A stretch of 64,000 nt of DNA. Source: Roseiarcus sp963782255. Its GTDB lineage: Bacteria; Pseudomonadota; Alphaproteobacteria; Rhizobiales; Beijerinckiaceae. The DNA lies in the NCBI GenBank assembly GCA_963782255.1, contig CAWAIS010000001.1, positions 4,712,001 through 4,776,000 of the forward strand. The letters run 5' to 3'. A program made the translations under genes and the position numbers. The notes under the pieces are model-generated. The model was given only the letters and a program-made list of their open reading frames with translations, searched no databases and was not told the DNA's origin. Positions 37,977 through 47,029 of the stretch are shown one piece after another; the stretch's first letter is position 1; each line of letters starts with the position of its first letter.

Positions 37977-39371
37977 ATGTCTCCGATCGAGAACCGACCG
38001 TTCGACGCCCTGCAAGTCGGCGAGGAAGCGCGGCTCGTCCACACGCTGACGGCCGAGGATTTTTCGCTGCTGGCGACTCAGGCGGCGACGATCGGCGCCG
38101 GCGTGGTCGATCCGGTGATCGCGGCGACGGGAGCCTTCAGCGCCGACGCGGCGCAATGCGGGTGGGCGAGCGCGCTCATGAGCGCTCTCATCGCAGGACG
38201 CCTTCCCGGCGCCGGCTCCAAACTGGTCCGTCAGACCGTCGAGACCCTGATCGCCGCGCAGCCGGGCGACGTGATGACCATCGTCGCGAAGGTGATGTCG
38301 AAGGCGCCGGAAGGCCGGCGCGTCACCATCGAGGTTCGCGCCGCCAATCAGCATGGCGAGCTTGCGATGGCCGCCTCCGCCGAGATCGTCGCGCCGAAGA
38401 AAGTCGTCTTCGCCGAACCCCGCGAGGAATTCGTCGAGCAGATGCGCGAAAAGGGCCGCCGCTACAAAATCCTGATCGAGCGCACGCGCGACCTGAAGCC
38501 GCTCAAGACCGCGGTCGTGCATCCGGTCGACGAGGCGTCGCTGACAGGCGCGATCGAGGCTGCGCGCGAGGACCTGATGGAGCCGGTGCTCGTCGGCCCG
38601 GAGGCGAAGATCCGCCGCGCGGCGGAGGCGGCCGGATTCGACATCGAACGCTATCAGCTCGTTCCGACCGAGCACAGCCACGCCGCCGCCGCCAAGGCGG
38701 TGGCGATGGCGCGATCTGGCGAAGTCGAAGCGCTGATGAAGGGCGCGCTGCACACGGACGAACTCATGCACGAAGTCGTCGCGACCGAAACGGGCCTCAG
38801 GACTGCGCGCCGCATCAGTCACGTCTTCGCCATCGACGCGCCGGCCTATCCGCGGCCGCTTTTCATCACCGACGCCGCCGTCAATATCTACCCGACCTTG
38901 ATCGACAAGCGCGATATCGTCCAGAACGCGATCGACCTCGTCATCGCGCTCGGCATCGTGACCCCGAGGGTCGCGATCCTTTCCGCGGTCGAAACCGTGT
39001 CCCCCGACATCCGCTCGACCATCGATGCGGCGGCGCTTTGCAAGATGGCCGACCGTGGCCAGATCGTCGGCGGCGTCCTCGACGGCCCGCTCGCGTTCGA
39101 CAACGCTGTGTCGCTGGAAGCTGCGCACACCAAAGGGATCGTCTCTCCGGTCGCGGGCCAGGCCGACATCCTTCTCGTCCCCGACCTCGAGGCGGGCAAC
39201 ATGCTGGCCAAACAGCTCGTCTACCTGGCCGACGCGGAGATGGCCGGCATCGTGCTCGGCGCCCGCGTGCCGATCATGTTGACGAGCCGCGCCGACAACA
39301 CGATCGCGCGGCTCGGCTCCTGCGCGATCGCGCTCATCCTCGCGCGCCATCGCGAGGCGCGGACGGGCTGA
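37977..39371 (+). CDS. Phosphate acetyl/butyryltransferase with degenerate MaoC-like N-terminal domain
   Basis: This 464-residue protein has a hot-dog/MaoC-like region (residues about 10-145) fused to a phosphotransacetylase-like domain (about 155-464, with RTAKTAVVHPVDEASLTGA-type start and SRADNTIARLGSCA near the end). Proteins with this order are called enoyl-CoA hydratase/phosphate acetyltransferase. The N-terminal domain lacks the usual DxxNPxH catalytic motif; it reads LATQAATIGAGVVDPV where one expects it. ATG 37977 is used, though the frame runs further upstream. No ackA follows; PPK2 is next after 181 bases. The substrate could be acetyl- or butyryl-CoA. Confidence 0.82.
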   Translation: MSPIENRPFDALQVGEEARLVHTLTAEDFSLLATQAATIGAGVVDPVIAATGAFSADAAQCGWASALMSALIAGRLPGAGSKLVRQTVETLIAAQPGDVMTIVAKVMSKAPEGRRVTIEVRAANQHGELAMAASAEIVAPKKVVFAEPREEFVEQMREKGRRYKILIERTRDLKPLKTAVVHPVDEASLTGAIEAAREDLMEPVLVGPEAKIRRAAEAAGFDIERYQLVPTEHSHAAAAKAVAMARSGEVEALMKGALHTDELMHEVVATETGLRTARRISHVFAIDAPAYPRPLFITDAAVNIYPTLIDKRDIVQNAIDLVIALGIVTPRVAILSAVETVSPDIRSTIDAAALCKMADRGQIVGGVLDGPLAFDNAVSLEAAHTKGIVSPVAGQADILLVPDLEAGNMLAKQLVYLADAEMAGIVLGARVPIMLTSRADNTIARLGSCAIALILARHREARTG

Positions 39372-39552
39372 CCTGGGACTTCCAGGCCGCCGGAATCGCG
39401 CCACCTGCAATCGGCGCCGCCGCAAACCGACGCCCGAGGTTTCCGGGGGCACGCGAGCGAGTGCGCCCGCTTGTCGCAGCATTGTCATCTGTGTGATTGA
39501 ATGAGTTGGGGGGCCGACTGCGAGCCAGCCTTCACGGGCAAACGAGGGAAAC

Positions 39553-40506
39553 ATGGGCGCCAAAACGGACGCTTCGGGACGGACCATGCAGGACCGCGTC
39601 AACGCCGAAATCCAGGACAATCTCGACGAGGACCTCGAGCTTGAGCTGGAAGACAGCGAGCTTGCCGACCTGCTCGCCGAGGGTCACGAGCTGCCGGAGA
39701 AAGGCGCCTTTCCGCGCCGTCTCTACTTCAACGAGCTCTTGCGTCTGCAGCGCGAGCTCATCAAGCTGCAGGACTGGGTGGTCGCCCAGAAGCTCAAACT
39801 TGTCGTCATCTTCGAAGGCCGCGACGCGGCCGGCAAGGGCGGCGTCATCAAGCGCGTGACCCAGCGGCTCAACCCGCGCGTCTGCCGCGCCGTGGCGCTC
39901 CCCGCGCCAACCGAGCGCGAGCGCAGCCAGTGGTACTTCCAGCGCTACGTCCCGCACCTTCCCGCCGGGGGCGAGATCGTGCTGTTCGACCGCAGCTGGT
40001 ACAACCGCGCCGGGGTCGAACGGGTGATGGGGTTCTGCACCGATGAGGAATACGAGGATTTCTTCGAATCCGTGCCGGAATTCGAGCGCCTTCTCGTTCG
40101 CTCAGGCATCATATTGGTCAAATACTGGTTCTCGATCACCGACGACGAGCAGAACCTGCGCTTTCTCATGCGGATCAACGATCCGTTGAAGCAATGGAAG
40201 CTCTCGCCGATGGACCTCGAGTCGCGCCGGCGCTGGGAGGCCTACACCAAAGCCAAGGAGACGATGCTGGAGCGCACGCACATCCCCGAGGCGCCCTGGT
40301 GGGTGGTCGAGGCGGTCGACAAGAAGCGCGCCCGGCTCAACTGCATCGCCCATCTCCTGACCCAGGTCCCCTACCACGAAGTTCAACATGAGAAGCCAGC
40401 GTTGCCTGCGCGCGTCCACAATCCGGAATACCATCGCGTGCCGACCCCGCCCGAAATGATCGTGCCGGATCACTACGCGAGCCTCGTCGCCGAGGCTGCA
40501 AAGTAG
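39553..40506 (+). CDS. ppk2: Polyphosphate kinase 2
   Basis: This 317-residue class I PPK2 uses polyphosphate to phosphorylate nucleoside diphosphates, or the reverse. Visible are the Walker A-like FEGRDAAGKGGVIKR near residue 92, Walker B-like EIVLFDRSWYN near 140 with the lid RAGVERVMGF, and the C-terminal EAPWWVVEAVDKKRARLN. A charged N-terminal extension of about 50 residues rich in Glu/Asp/Leu (DEDLELELED) precedes the core. ATG 39553 begins MGAKTDAS. Confidence 0.93.
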   Translation: MGAKTDASGRTMQDRVNAEIQDNLDEDLELELEDSELADLLAEGHELPEKGAFPRRLYFNELLRLQRELIKLQDWVVAQKLKLVVIFEGRDAAGKGGVIKRVTQRLNPRVCRAVALPAPTERERSQWYFQRYVPHLPAGGEIVLFDRSWYNRAGVERVMGFCTDEEYEDFFESVPEFERLLVRSGIILVKYWFSITDDEQNLRFLMRINDPLKQWKLSPMDLESRRRWEAYTKAKETMLERTHIPEAPWWVVEAVDKKRARLNCIAHLLTQVPYHEVQHEKPALPARVHNPEYHRVPTPPEMIVPDHYASLVAEAAK

Positions 40507-40625
40507 CCCGGACGATCTTCAGCCGAAAAAGCGGGGGCAGAAGCTGGTGGCTAAAATCTGACGCGCTTCCCAAGTCGACGGACCCGCGCCGACGCGAGCC
40601 GACGGCCAGAGTCGACGTCGAGGGG

Positions 40626-43600
40626 TCACTCAGATCGCCGTCTCCATAGTTGCGCGCCGTCCTCGCCGTCGGCAACAAAGGCTAACGCCTCCGCAATCTC
40701 CGGAAACTCAGGCGTCGGCGAAAAGCCTTCCAGCGCAGGAGCGAGGACGGCGTGGGCGTCGGCGGAGCGGCCGGTCGCGCGATAGAGCTTGGCCAGCGAC
40801 AGCGCCGCGCGCAGTTCAAAGCTGCGCGTGCCTTGTCGCCTCGCGACGGCGATCGCGGTCAGCAAGGCTTGCTCGGCTGGGGCCGGGTTCGCGGGGTCGC
40901 GTTTCAGCAGAGTTTCGCCGCGCGCGCGATGCAGTTCAGCTTCGAACGCGCGGTAGCCGAGGCGATCCACGGTCGCCAGCGCTTCATCGAGGACCGCAAT
41001 GGCGCGATCGCGATCGCCTGCCCGGGCTTCGGCCTCGGCCAGCGCAATCTTGAATAGCCCGTCGAAATTCAGGAGGCCTTGCTGGCGCAGGCTCTCGGCG
41101 TCGCGACGCATGTCGCTGAGCCCCTCGCCAAGCGCGCCACGTTCAGTCGTCGCCAAGCCTTCAAAAAACGACCCGTACGCTCGCCACAACGGCAGATCAT
41201 GCTCACGCGCGAGACGGGCGGTCTCAGAACCGTTCTCAGCGGCGCGCGCCCTGTCGCCTCGCATCAAGTCGAACATCGCCGTGTGTAATTTCGCATAAGG
41301 GTGCGTGCCGATATGCGCCACGCTCGCGAGCCGCTCGTGCGCTCCGTCAACGAGAGATGCCGCGCGCCTGATGTTTCCCAGCGGCCATGTCACGATCGCC
41401 AGGTAGCACATTGCCGCGACGCCGGCGTCTTGCCCGAAGCGAAAGGCCAGATCATCGTCCCGGCCGGGTTGAAACAGAGCGAGCGAGCGCTCCAGATGCT
41501 CGCGCGCTTCCGCGTATTCTCCGGCGAACCAGCGAGTGGTCCCGAGGACCCGATGCGCGACGCCGGCCTCGGGCGAATCGGGTCTCGCCGCAACGCCAGC
41601 GAGGAAGGCCTCCGCGTGCGTTCGCATCGACGGAAGATCGCCCCGCACGAAGCTACCGACCCATAAGCCGTAATCCGCCGCGAACCGCCCCGGCGCATCC
41701 TCCTCCCCGGAAGCCGATTTGCGGGCTCTAGCGAAGGCCTCCATTGTTTCCGGCGCCCCATGGCCTCGCGCCGCTATGAGCGCGTTGCCGTAGGCGACCT
41801 GCAACTGCGTCAGTCGCCGCCGCTGCGCGGCTTGCGCTCTGACCTCGGCGGTTAGCGACAGCGCCGTCAGCAGCGCCTGCGCTTCGGCGATCTCTGGCAT
41901 TTCCGGCGTCGGCGCAAAGTCTTCGAGCGCGGGCGCGAGGACGCCGTGGGCATCGGCGCGGCGGCCGGTCGATTGATAGAGTTTCGCCAGCGACAGCGCC
42001 GCGCGCAGTTGGAAGCTGCGCGTGGCTTGCCGCTTCGCCACGGCAATGGCGGTAAGGAAGGCTTCCTCGGCGGGCGCGGAGCTTGCGGGATCGAGCTGCA
42101 GCAGGATTTCGCCGCGCGCCCGATGAAGGTCTGCTTCGAGCGCGCGATGGCCAGTGCGGTCGGACGTCGCTAGCGCTTCGTCGAGGATTGAGAGGGCGCG
42201 ACCTAGCTCGCCTGCCCGAGCTTCAACCTCGGCCAGCGCAATCTTCAACAGCCCGTCGAACCACTGAACGCTCTGTTCGCGCAGCAGCTCTGCGCCGCGG
42301 CGCATGTCTTCGAGTCCGCCGCCGACCGTGCCGCTCGCAGCGGTCGCCCAACCCTCGAGAAACACGCCGAGCGCACCAAACATGGTCAGTTCTTGCTCGC
42401 GCGCGAGGCGGGCAAGTTCGAGGGCATTCGGCATGGCGCGCGCCGCGTCGCCACGCATCAGTTCGAACAGAGCCGCGTACGCTCTTCCAAATGCGAGCGT
42501 GCCGACGTGCGTGACGTCGGCGGCTCGTGTTTGCATGCAGTCCATGAGCGAAATCGCGCGATCGACTTCGCCGAGAGGCCACGACGCAGTCGCCAGATTG
42601 GCCATCGCGGCGACGCCGGGGTCCAGGCCGAAGCGAAAGGCCAGTTCATCGTCGCGGCCGGGCTGGAACAAGGCGAGCGCCCTTTCCAAATGATCCCGCG
42701 CCTCGCGATACTCGCCGGCGTGCCAGCATGTGAGTCCGGCGGCGCGATGGGCGACGCCCGCCTCGGGGGAATCGGGTCTCTCCTCGACGTCGCTGAGAAA
42801 GGCCGCCGCGTGCGCCCGCATCGATGGCAACTCGCCTCGCGTGTAGCTTCCGACCCACAGACCCCAGTCGGCCGCCAATCGTGCGGGCGCAACACTCCCG
42901 CCACGCGCCGACTCGCGGGCTCTGGCGAAGGCCTCGGTCGTTTCCGGCGCGCCGGAGCCGCGCGCTGCGAAGAGCGCGTTGCCGTAGGCGACATGCAATT
43001 GCGTGGAACTCTGGGTCGGAGCGGCCGAGCCGCTTGGCGACCGCCGCCCCGCTGCGCCCGCCTTGTCCGCCATCGCGATCGCCTTGCCGAGATGGGCGAT
43101 CGCCTCCTGGAAGGCTGAGCGGCGCAGCGCCTGGTCGCCCGCCTTGCCCCACCATTCGATTGCCGCATCGTCGAGACCGGCCTCGGTGAAATGATGGGCG
43201 ATCGCTTCGGGCTCGGCATTCGCATCGCGCAAGGCCTCCGCAGCGCGGCGGTGCAGCGCCTGGCGGCGGCTTTTCAGCAGGCTCTCGTAAGCCGCGTCTT
43301 GGATCAGCGCGTGCTTGAAACGGTAGACGGCGGTCGGAGGGGCGCCGTCCGCGAACAGGAGGTCGGCCTCGGTGAGCCGGTCGAGCGCGGATTGCAGGCC
43401 GGGTTCGTTGTAGCCGCGCTCGCTGAGCGTGGCTGGGCCGCCTCCACCGCCCTTCGGGCGGTCCCCCTCCCCCGCGATGCGCGGGAGGAAAGAGGCGGCG
43501 CCGTTTGGCGTATCCTCCCCCGTCAAACGGGGGAGGGGGACCGCGCGTGAGCGCGGTGGAGGGGGCGAGTCGCGGTCAGCGACCCCGGCTACAGCCTGCA

Positions 43601-45317
43601 GCAGCCGGTAGGAAAATTCGCGCCCCAGCACCGCGCCGATCTGCGCGACCTCGCGCGCTTCGCCGAGCCGGTCGAGCCGCGCGGCGAGCGACTGCTGCAA
43701 GGTCGGCGGGATCGCCTGCGCGCCGCCCTTTGCGTCGCGCTCGAGCAGGAGCCGCGTCACCTCCTCGACGAACAGCGGAACGCCGCCGGTTCGCTCGCCC
43801 ACGCCATCGATCATCTCGTCGGAGAGCGCATGCCGGCTTGCGATCTCGCCGACCATCTTTCGCACCTGCGCGCGGTCGAGCGGTGCGAGCGAAATAACCC
43901 CGTGGTGCGAGCGCATGGCCCAGGGCGCCCGGAATTCCGGCCGCGTGGTGGCGACGACCAACAAAGGGGACTGCGCGCCGCGCTCGGCGAGCCGGGCCAT
44001 GAGATCGAGCGAAGTCGGATCGGCCCAGTGCAGATCCTCGAAGGCGAGCACCACCGGCTGCGACCGCGCGCCCGCCAAAACCCAGGCCGTCAGCGCCGCC
44101 AGCTGCCGGCGCCGCAATTCCTCGGGCGGGAGCTTCGCCCGACGGTCCTCGGGCAGCGGAATGTCGACCAGCGGCGCGAGCAGGGGCGCGTATTCGGCCG
44201 CGTCGAGGCCGATCAGCCCAAGAGTGTTCTCGAGGTCGGCGAGACGCCCCTCGTCGGTCGCGTCGGCGCCGCCAAAGCGCAGTCTGCCCCATTCGGCGAG
44301 CGGGTGCAGGGGCGTGTTCTGCAGGAGCTGCGAGGCGGCCCATTCGACCCAGGTGTGCGGAGTGTCAGTGAGTTTTGCGCGGAACTCCTCGATGAGGCGC
44401 GACTTGCCGATGCCGGGCTCGCCGACGATCTGGACGAACTGGCCCTCGCCTTCGAGCGCGCGCGACCAGCGACGTGTCAGCAGCGCAAGCTCGTCCTCGC
44501 GGCCGACGAGCGGCGTCAGGGCGCGCGCGCCGCCGCGCCGGCCGCCGCTCGCCCGCACGATGCGGTAGAGCGTCACTGGCGCCCGCACGCCCTTGAGGTC
44601 ATGCGCGCCCTTGTCTTCGACGACGAATAGCCCGGCGGTCTGCCGCTGCACGCTCGCGGTGACGAGCACAGTGCCCGGTTCGGCCGCCGCCTGCACCCGC
44701 GCCGCGACGTTCGGCGCCTCGCCGAACACTTCGCCGGCCGCGTCGACCACGACGGGTCCGGTCTCGATGCCTATGCGGGCGGCAAGTTCGGGCGCGCCCG
44801 ATCGGGCGTTCCGGGCGTTGAGGTCGGCGAGCGAGCGCTGGATCGCGAGCGCGGCGCGCACCCCTCGCTCGGCGTCGTTCTCCTGCGCGCGCGGATAGCC
44901 GAACAGGGCCATCAGCCCGTCGCCGAGCTTCTTCAAAACATGGCCGCCGAGGCCCGTCACCGCCGCCGAGGCTTCGTCGAGATAGACGCTCACCAAATTG
45001 CGCCAGTCCTCCGCGTCCAGCCTCGCCGCGAGACCCGTCGAGCCGACCAGATCGCAGAACATCACCGTGATCGGACGGCGCTCCGCCGAAATCTCAAGAC
45101 GCTTGGCCGGCGCAGGCGCGGTCGCAGACGGCGTTGGGCCAGACAGGGCGGCGATTGCGGCCAGCAGCCTGCGCCGATCGCCGACGGCTGAGACGCCGAT
45201 GTCCTTGAGATCGTCCGCCGTCAGCTGCGGCAGCACGTCTGCGTCGATCTTGTTGTCCCGGAAATTCGCCTCGTATTGACCGAGGCCGAGACTGCGAAGC
45301 CACCCGCCGACGTCCAT
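40626..45317 (-). CDS. SAM domain / class III adenylate-guanylate cyclase / ATPase / TPR regulator
   Basis: This 1563-residue regulator has a SAM domain (residues about 1-60), a class III cyclase domain (65-250), an AAA/STAND-like ATPase (260-560, Walker A VGEPGIGKSR) and a long TPR-rich tail. Both metal-binding Asp are present (FCDLVGST and LGDGLMALFG), as are the transition-state Asn and Arg in PNVAARV, so cyclase activity is plausible. The tail holds two copies of a block of about 380 residues. A palindromic insert encodes residues about 584-626. I start at ATG 45317 (GGAG upstream); ATG 45332 is the alternative. The general layout is known in rhizobia; partner genes are not evident here. 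Confidence 0.9.
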   Translation of the reverse strand: MDVGGWLRSLGLGQYEANFRDNKIDADVLPQLTADDLKDIGVSAVGDRRRLLAAIAALSGPTPSATAPAPAKRLEISAERRPITVMFCDLVGSTGLAARLDAEDWRNLVSVYLDEASAAVTGLGGHVLKKLGDGLMALFGYPRAQENDAERGVRAALAIQRSLADLNARNARSGAPELAARIGIETGPVVVDAAGEVFGEAPNVAARVQAAAEPGTVLVTASVQRQTAGLFVVEDKGAHDLKGVRAPVTLYRIVRASGGRRGGARALTPLVGREDELALLTRRWSRALEGEGQFVQIVGEPGIGKSRLIEEFRAKLTDTPHTWVEWAASQLLQNTPLHPLAEWGRLRFGGADATDEGRLADLENTLGLIGLDAAEYAPLLAPLVDIPLPEDRRAKLPPEELRRRQLAALTAWVLAGARSQPVVLAFEDLHWADPTSLDLMARLAERGAQSPLLVVATTRPEFRAPWAMRSHHGVISLAPLDRAQVRKMVGEIASRHALSDEMIDGVGERTGGVPLFVEEVTRLLLERDAKGGAQAIPPTLQQSLAARLDRLGEAREVAQIGAVLGREFSYRLLQAVAGVADRDSPPPPRSRAVPLPRLTGEDTPNGAASFLPRIAGEGDRPKGGGGGPATLSERGYNEPGLQSALDRLTEADLLFADGAPPTAVYRFKHALIQDAAYESLLKSRRQALHRRAAEALRDANAEPEAIAHHFTEAGLDDAAIEWWGKAGDQALRRSAFQEAIAHLGKAIAMADKAGAAGRRSPSGSAAPTQSSTQLHVAYGNALFAARGSGAPETTEAFARARESARGGSVAPARLAADWGLWVGSYTRGELPSMRAHAAAFLSDVEERPDSPEAGVAHRAAGLTCWHAGEYREARDHLERALALFQPGRDDELAFRFGLDPGVAAMANLATASWPLGEVDRAISLMDCMQTRAADVTHVGTLAFGRAYAALFELMRGDAARAMPNALELARLAREQELTMFGALGVFLEGWATAASGTVGGGLEDMRRGAELLREQSVQWFDGLLKIALAEVEARAGELGRALSILDEALATSDRTGHRALEADLHRARGEILLQLDPASSAPAEEAFLTAIAVAKRQATRSFQLRAALSLAKLYQSTGRRADAHGVLAPALEDFAPTPEMPEIAEAQALLTALSLTAEVRAQAAQRRRLTQLQVAYGNALIAARGHGAPETMEAFARARKSASGEEDAPGRFAADYGLWVGSFVRGDLPSMRTHAEAFLAGVAARPDSPEAGVAHRVLGTTRWFAGEYAEAREHLERSLALFQPGRDDDLAFRFGQDAGVAAMCYLAIVTWPLGNIRRAASLVDGAHERLASVAHIGTHPYAKLHTAMFDLMRGDRARAAENGSETARLAREHDLPLWRAYGSFFEGLATTERGALGEGLSDMRRDAESLRQQGLLNFDGLFKIALAEAEARAGDRDRAIAVLDEALATVDRLGYRAFEAELHRARGETLLKRDPANPAPAEQALLTAIAVARRQGTRSFELRAALSLAKLYRATGRSADAHAVLAPALEGFSPTPEFPEIAEALAFVADGEDGAQLWRRRSE
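40676..43003 (-). repeat. Internal tandem duplication (period about 1194 bp) in the cyclase gene
   Basis: Copy 1 spans about 41870-43003 and copy 2 about 40676-41812, on the minus strand. For example GCCGTAGGCGAC occurs at 42981 and 41787, offset 1194 bases (398 codons). Protein blocks align throughout, such as VAYGNALFAARG with VAYGNALIAARG, GEYREARDHLERALALFQPGRDDELAFRFG with its counterpart (EAREHLERSLALFQPGRDD), and PAEEAFLTAIAVAKRQ with PAEQALLTAIAVARRQ. The copies have clearly diverged, so the duplication is old. Limits and offset are by eye. Confidence 0.9.
43441..43562. repeat. In-frame palindromic element inserted in the cyclase gene
   Basis: The ends are perfect inverted repeats: CCTCCACCGC at 43441-43450 and GCGGTGGAGG at 43553-43562. 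Inside, GGTCCCCCTCCCCC (43460-43473) pairs with GGGGGAGGGGGACC (43530-43543). The inserted codons read as a Pro/Arg/Gly-rich segment (SPPPPRSRAVPLPRLTGED then GEGDRPKGGGGG). Its length keeps the frame open. It resembles the rhizobial palindromic families with CCCTCCCCC...GGGGGAGGG and the way Rickettsia palindromic elements sit inside genes. Confidence 0.85.
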
Positions 45318-45718
45318 GGCCGCGCTCCACATGGATACTCAGCGTAATCGCCGAGCGGAGACGTGTCCAGCGGCGCGGCGCGAACGCTCCGTATCAGGGG
45401 AGCCGAAAAGTGTGTCCTGGGTCGACATTTGCTTCCGAAAAATCGAAGGGCGTGCTAAGGTTTCTGCATGGCCCGCGAAATGACTTCTCCTCACCAAGTT
45501 CAGGCTCGTCCGGAGCAATGCCCCGCCTCGGTCGGACAAGGAGGGGCAGAGAAAATTTTTTTCGCGGAAATCCATTGTAACCCATTGAAAAGACTCGATT
45601 CTGACGAGAGAATCCAAGGAAACCCAAGCTTTTCCAACCCCATTTTTGCCGGGTTTTGGCGGCGCGTCAGAGGCTTTCCAAGCAAATCCAAATCCGGCGT
45701 CCGCCCTCGGTCTGCCTC
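45318..45718. other. Intergenic region between the cyclase and the alcohol dehydrogenase, with repeat copy B
   Basis: This gap holds the promoter side of the cyclase gene (minus strand) and the 3' end of the alcohol dehydrogenase. Most of it (about 45410-45690) is the inverted, diverged copy B of the dispersed repeat also found at 11440-11690. I see no convincing gene; the frames through the repeat are probably by-products of the element. Confidence 0.5.
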
Positions 45719-46699
45719 TTAAGGCACAAGCACCGCCGCCCCCTCGAGCCTGCCCGAGCGGAGGTCGTCGAGCGCCTCATTCGCCTTTTCGAGCGGGTAT
45801 GGGGTCGTCGTCGTCCGCACGGGAACGCGCGGCGCGAGCGCCAGAAACTCGCGGCCGTCGGCGCGGGTGAGGTTCGCGACCGAGACGACGGCGCGTTCCT
45901 CCCACAGGAGCCGATAGGGGAAGGACGGAATGTCGCTCATGTGGATGCCGCCGCAGACGACCCGGCCGCCCTTCCTGACCGCGGCGAGCGCAGCCGGCAC
46001 GAGCGCGCCGACGGGTGCGAACAGGATGGCGGCGTCGAGCGGCGCGGGCGGCATCTCGTCCGACCCGCCCGCCCATTCGGCGCCGAGCGAGCGCGCGAAC
46101 GCTTGCGCGGCCGCATCGCCCGGCCGCGTGAAGCCGAAGACGCGGCGGCCCTGCCAACGGCAGACCTGGACGATGATGTGCGCCGCCGCGCCGAAGCCGT
46201 AGATGCCGACCGCCTGCGCTTCGCCCGCGGCCTTCAAGGACCGCCAGCCGATGAGGCCGGCGCACAGCAGAGGCGCGCCCGCCACGGGGTCGAGGTCGTC
46301 GGCGAGCGGGAAGACGAAGTCCGCGTCGGCGATCGTGTGGGTGGCGAAGCCGCCGTCACGCGTGTAGCCGGTGAAGAGCGGCGTGTCGCACAGGTTCTCC
46401 CGCGCGCTCATGCAATAGGGGCAATGGCCGCAGGCATGGCCGAGCCAGGCGACGCCGACCCGCGATCCGATCGGCAGATTGACGCCTTCGCCGGCGGCGT
46501 CCACCCTGCCCACGATCTCATGGCCGGGAACGATCGGCACCTTGCGGTCCGGCAGGTCGCCATCAACCACGTGCAGGTCGGTCCGGCAGATGCCGCAGGC
46601 CTCGACCCGCACGCGGACTTGTCCAGGGCCGGGCGACGGGTCGGGCCGCTCCTCCATCTCGAGCCGTCCGCCGGCCCGCTTCAGAACCATGGCGCGCAT
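45719..46699 (-). CDS. Zinc-dependent alcohol dehydrogenase family protein
   Basis: This 326-residue medium-chain dehydrogenase has catalytic-zinc ligands in CGICRTDLHVVDG (Cys near 37) and PGHEIVGRV (His and Glu near 58). It also has the four structural-zinc Cys in GHACGHCPYCMSARENLC, and a dinucleotide motif GIYGFGAAAH near 166, an atypical GxGxxA form. It should oxidise alcohols or reduce aldehydes with NAD(P). ATG 46699 begins MRAMVLKR. The 98 codons open upstream overlap the LapA gene and are not credible. Confidence 0.9.
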   Translation of the reverse strand: MRAMVLKRAGGRLEMEERPDPSPGPGQVRVRVEACGICRTDLHVVDGDLPDRKVPIVPGHEIVGRVDAAGEGVNLPIGSRVGVAWLGHACGHCPYCMSARENLCDTPLFTGYTRDGGFATHTIADADFVFPLADDLDPVAGAPLLCAGLIGWRSLKAAGEAQAVGIYGFGAAAHIIVQVCRWQGRRVFGFTRPGDAAAQAFARSLGAEWAGGSDEMPPAPLDAAILFAPVGALVPAALAAVRKGGRVVCGGIHMSDIPSFPYRLLWEERAVVSVANLTRADGREFLALAPRVPVRTTTTPYPLEKANEALDDLRSGRLEGAAVLVP

Positions 46700-46764
46700 G
46701 GGAACTGAGAATAGCACGGGACCGCGGCGGACGGGGGGCGGAATTCGCGGCGACGGCCGGAGAT

Positions 46765-46998
46765 TTAAGGGCGCGGGTTCGTCCCTCGTCGTGAACCCTG
46801 AATCGACTTTCGCAACAGCGCGTAAAGGCTGCCGCCCGTCGCCGCGCCGAGGACGTACACGACGATGACGACGAGCGCGAGCGGCGCGCCGACCGCCCCG
46901 CTCAGGAAGGACACGCTGACGATCTCCGTGTTCTGCAGCGCGAAGATCAGAATCACCAGGACGAAGACGACGATGATCGCCAGATAGATCCAACGCAC
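46765..46998 (-). CDS. LapA-domain small membrane protein
   Basis: This 77-residue protein has two transmembrane segments, WIYLAIIVVFVLVILIFALQN at the start (given in part: IVVFVLVILI) and LALVVIVVYVLGAATGG, joined by the LapA-domain hallmark ALQNTEIVSVSFLSG. Such proteins (related to YciS/LapA) help in lipopolysaccharide assembly. The start is GTG 46998, with GGGGG a few bases upstream. It lies just after hdeD-like, with which it probably forms an operon. Confidence 0.82.
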   Translation of the reverse strand: MRWIYLAIIVVFVLVILIFALQNTEIVSVSFLSGAVGAPLALVVIVVYVLGAATGGSLYALLRKSIQGSRRGTNPRP

Positions 46999-47029
46999 GG
47001 GCAAAGCCCCCTTGTCCGCCCCGGTCGCG

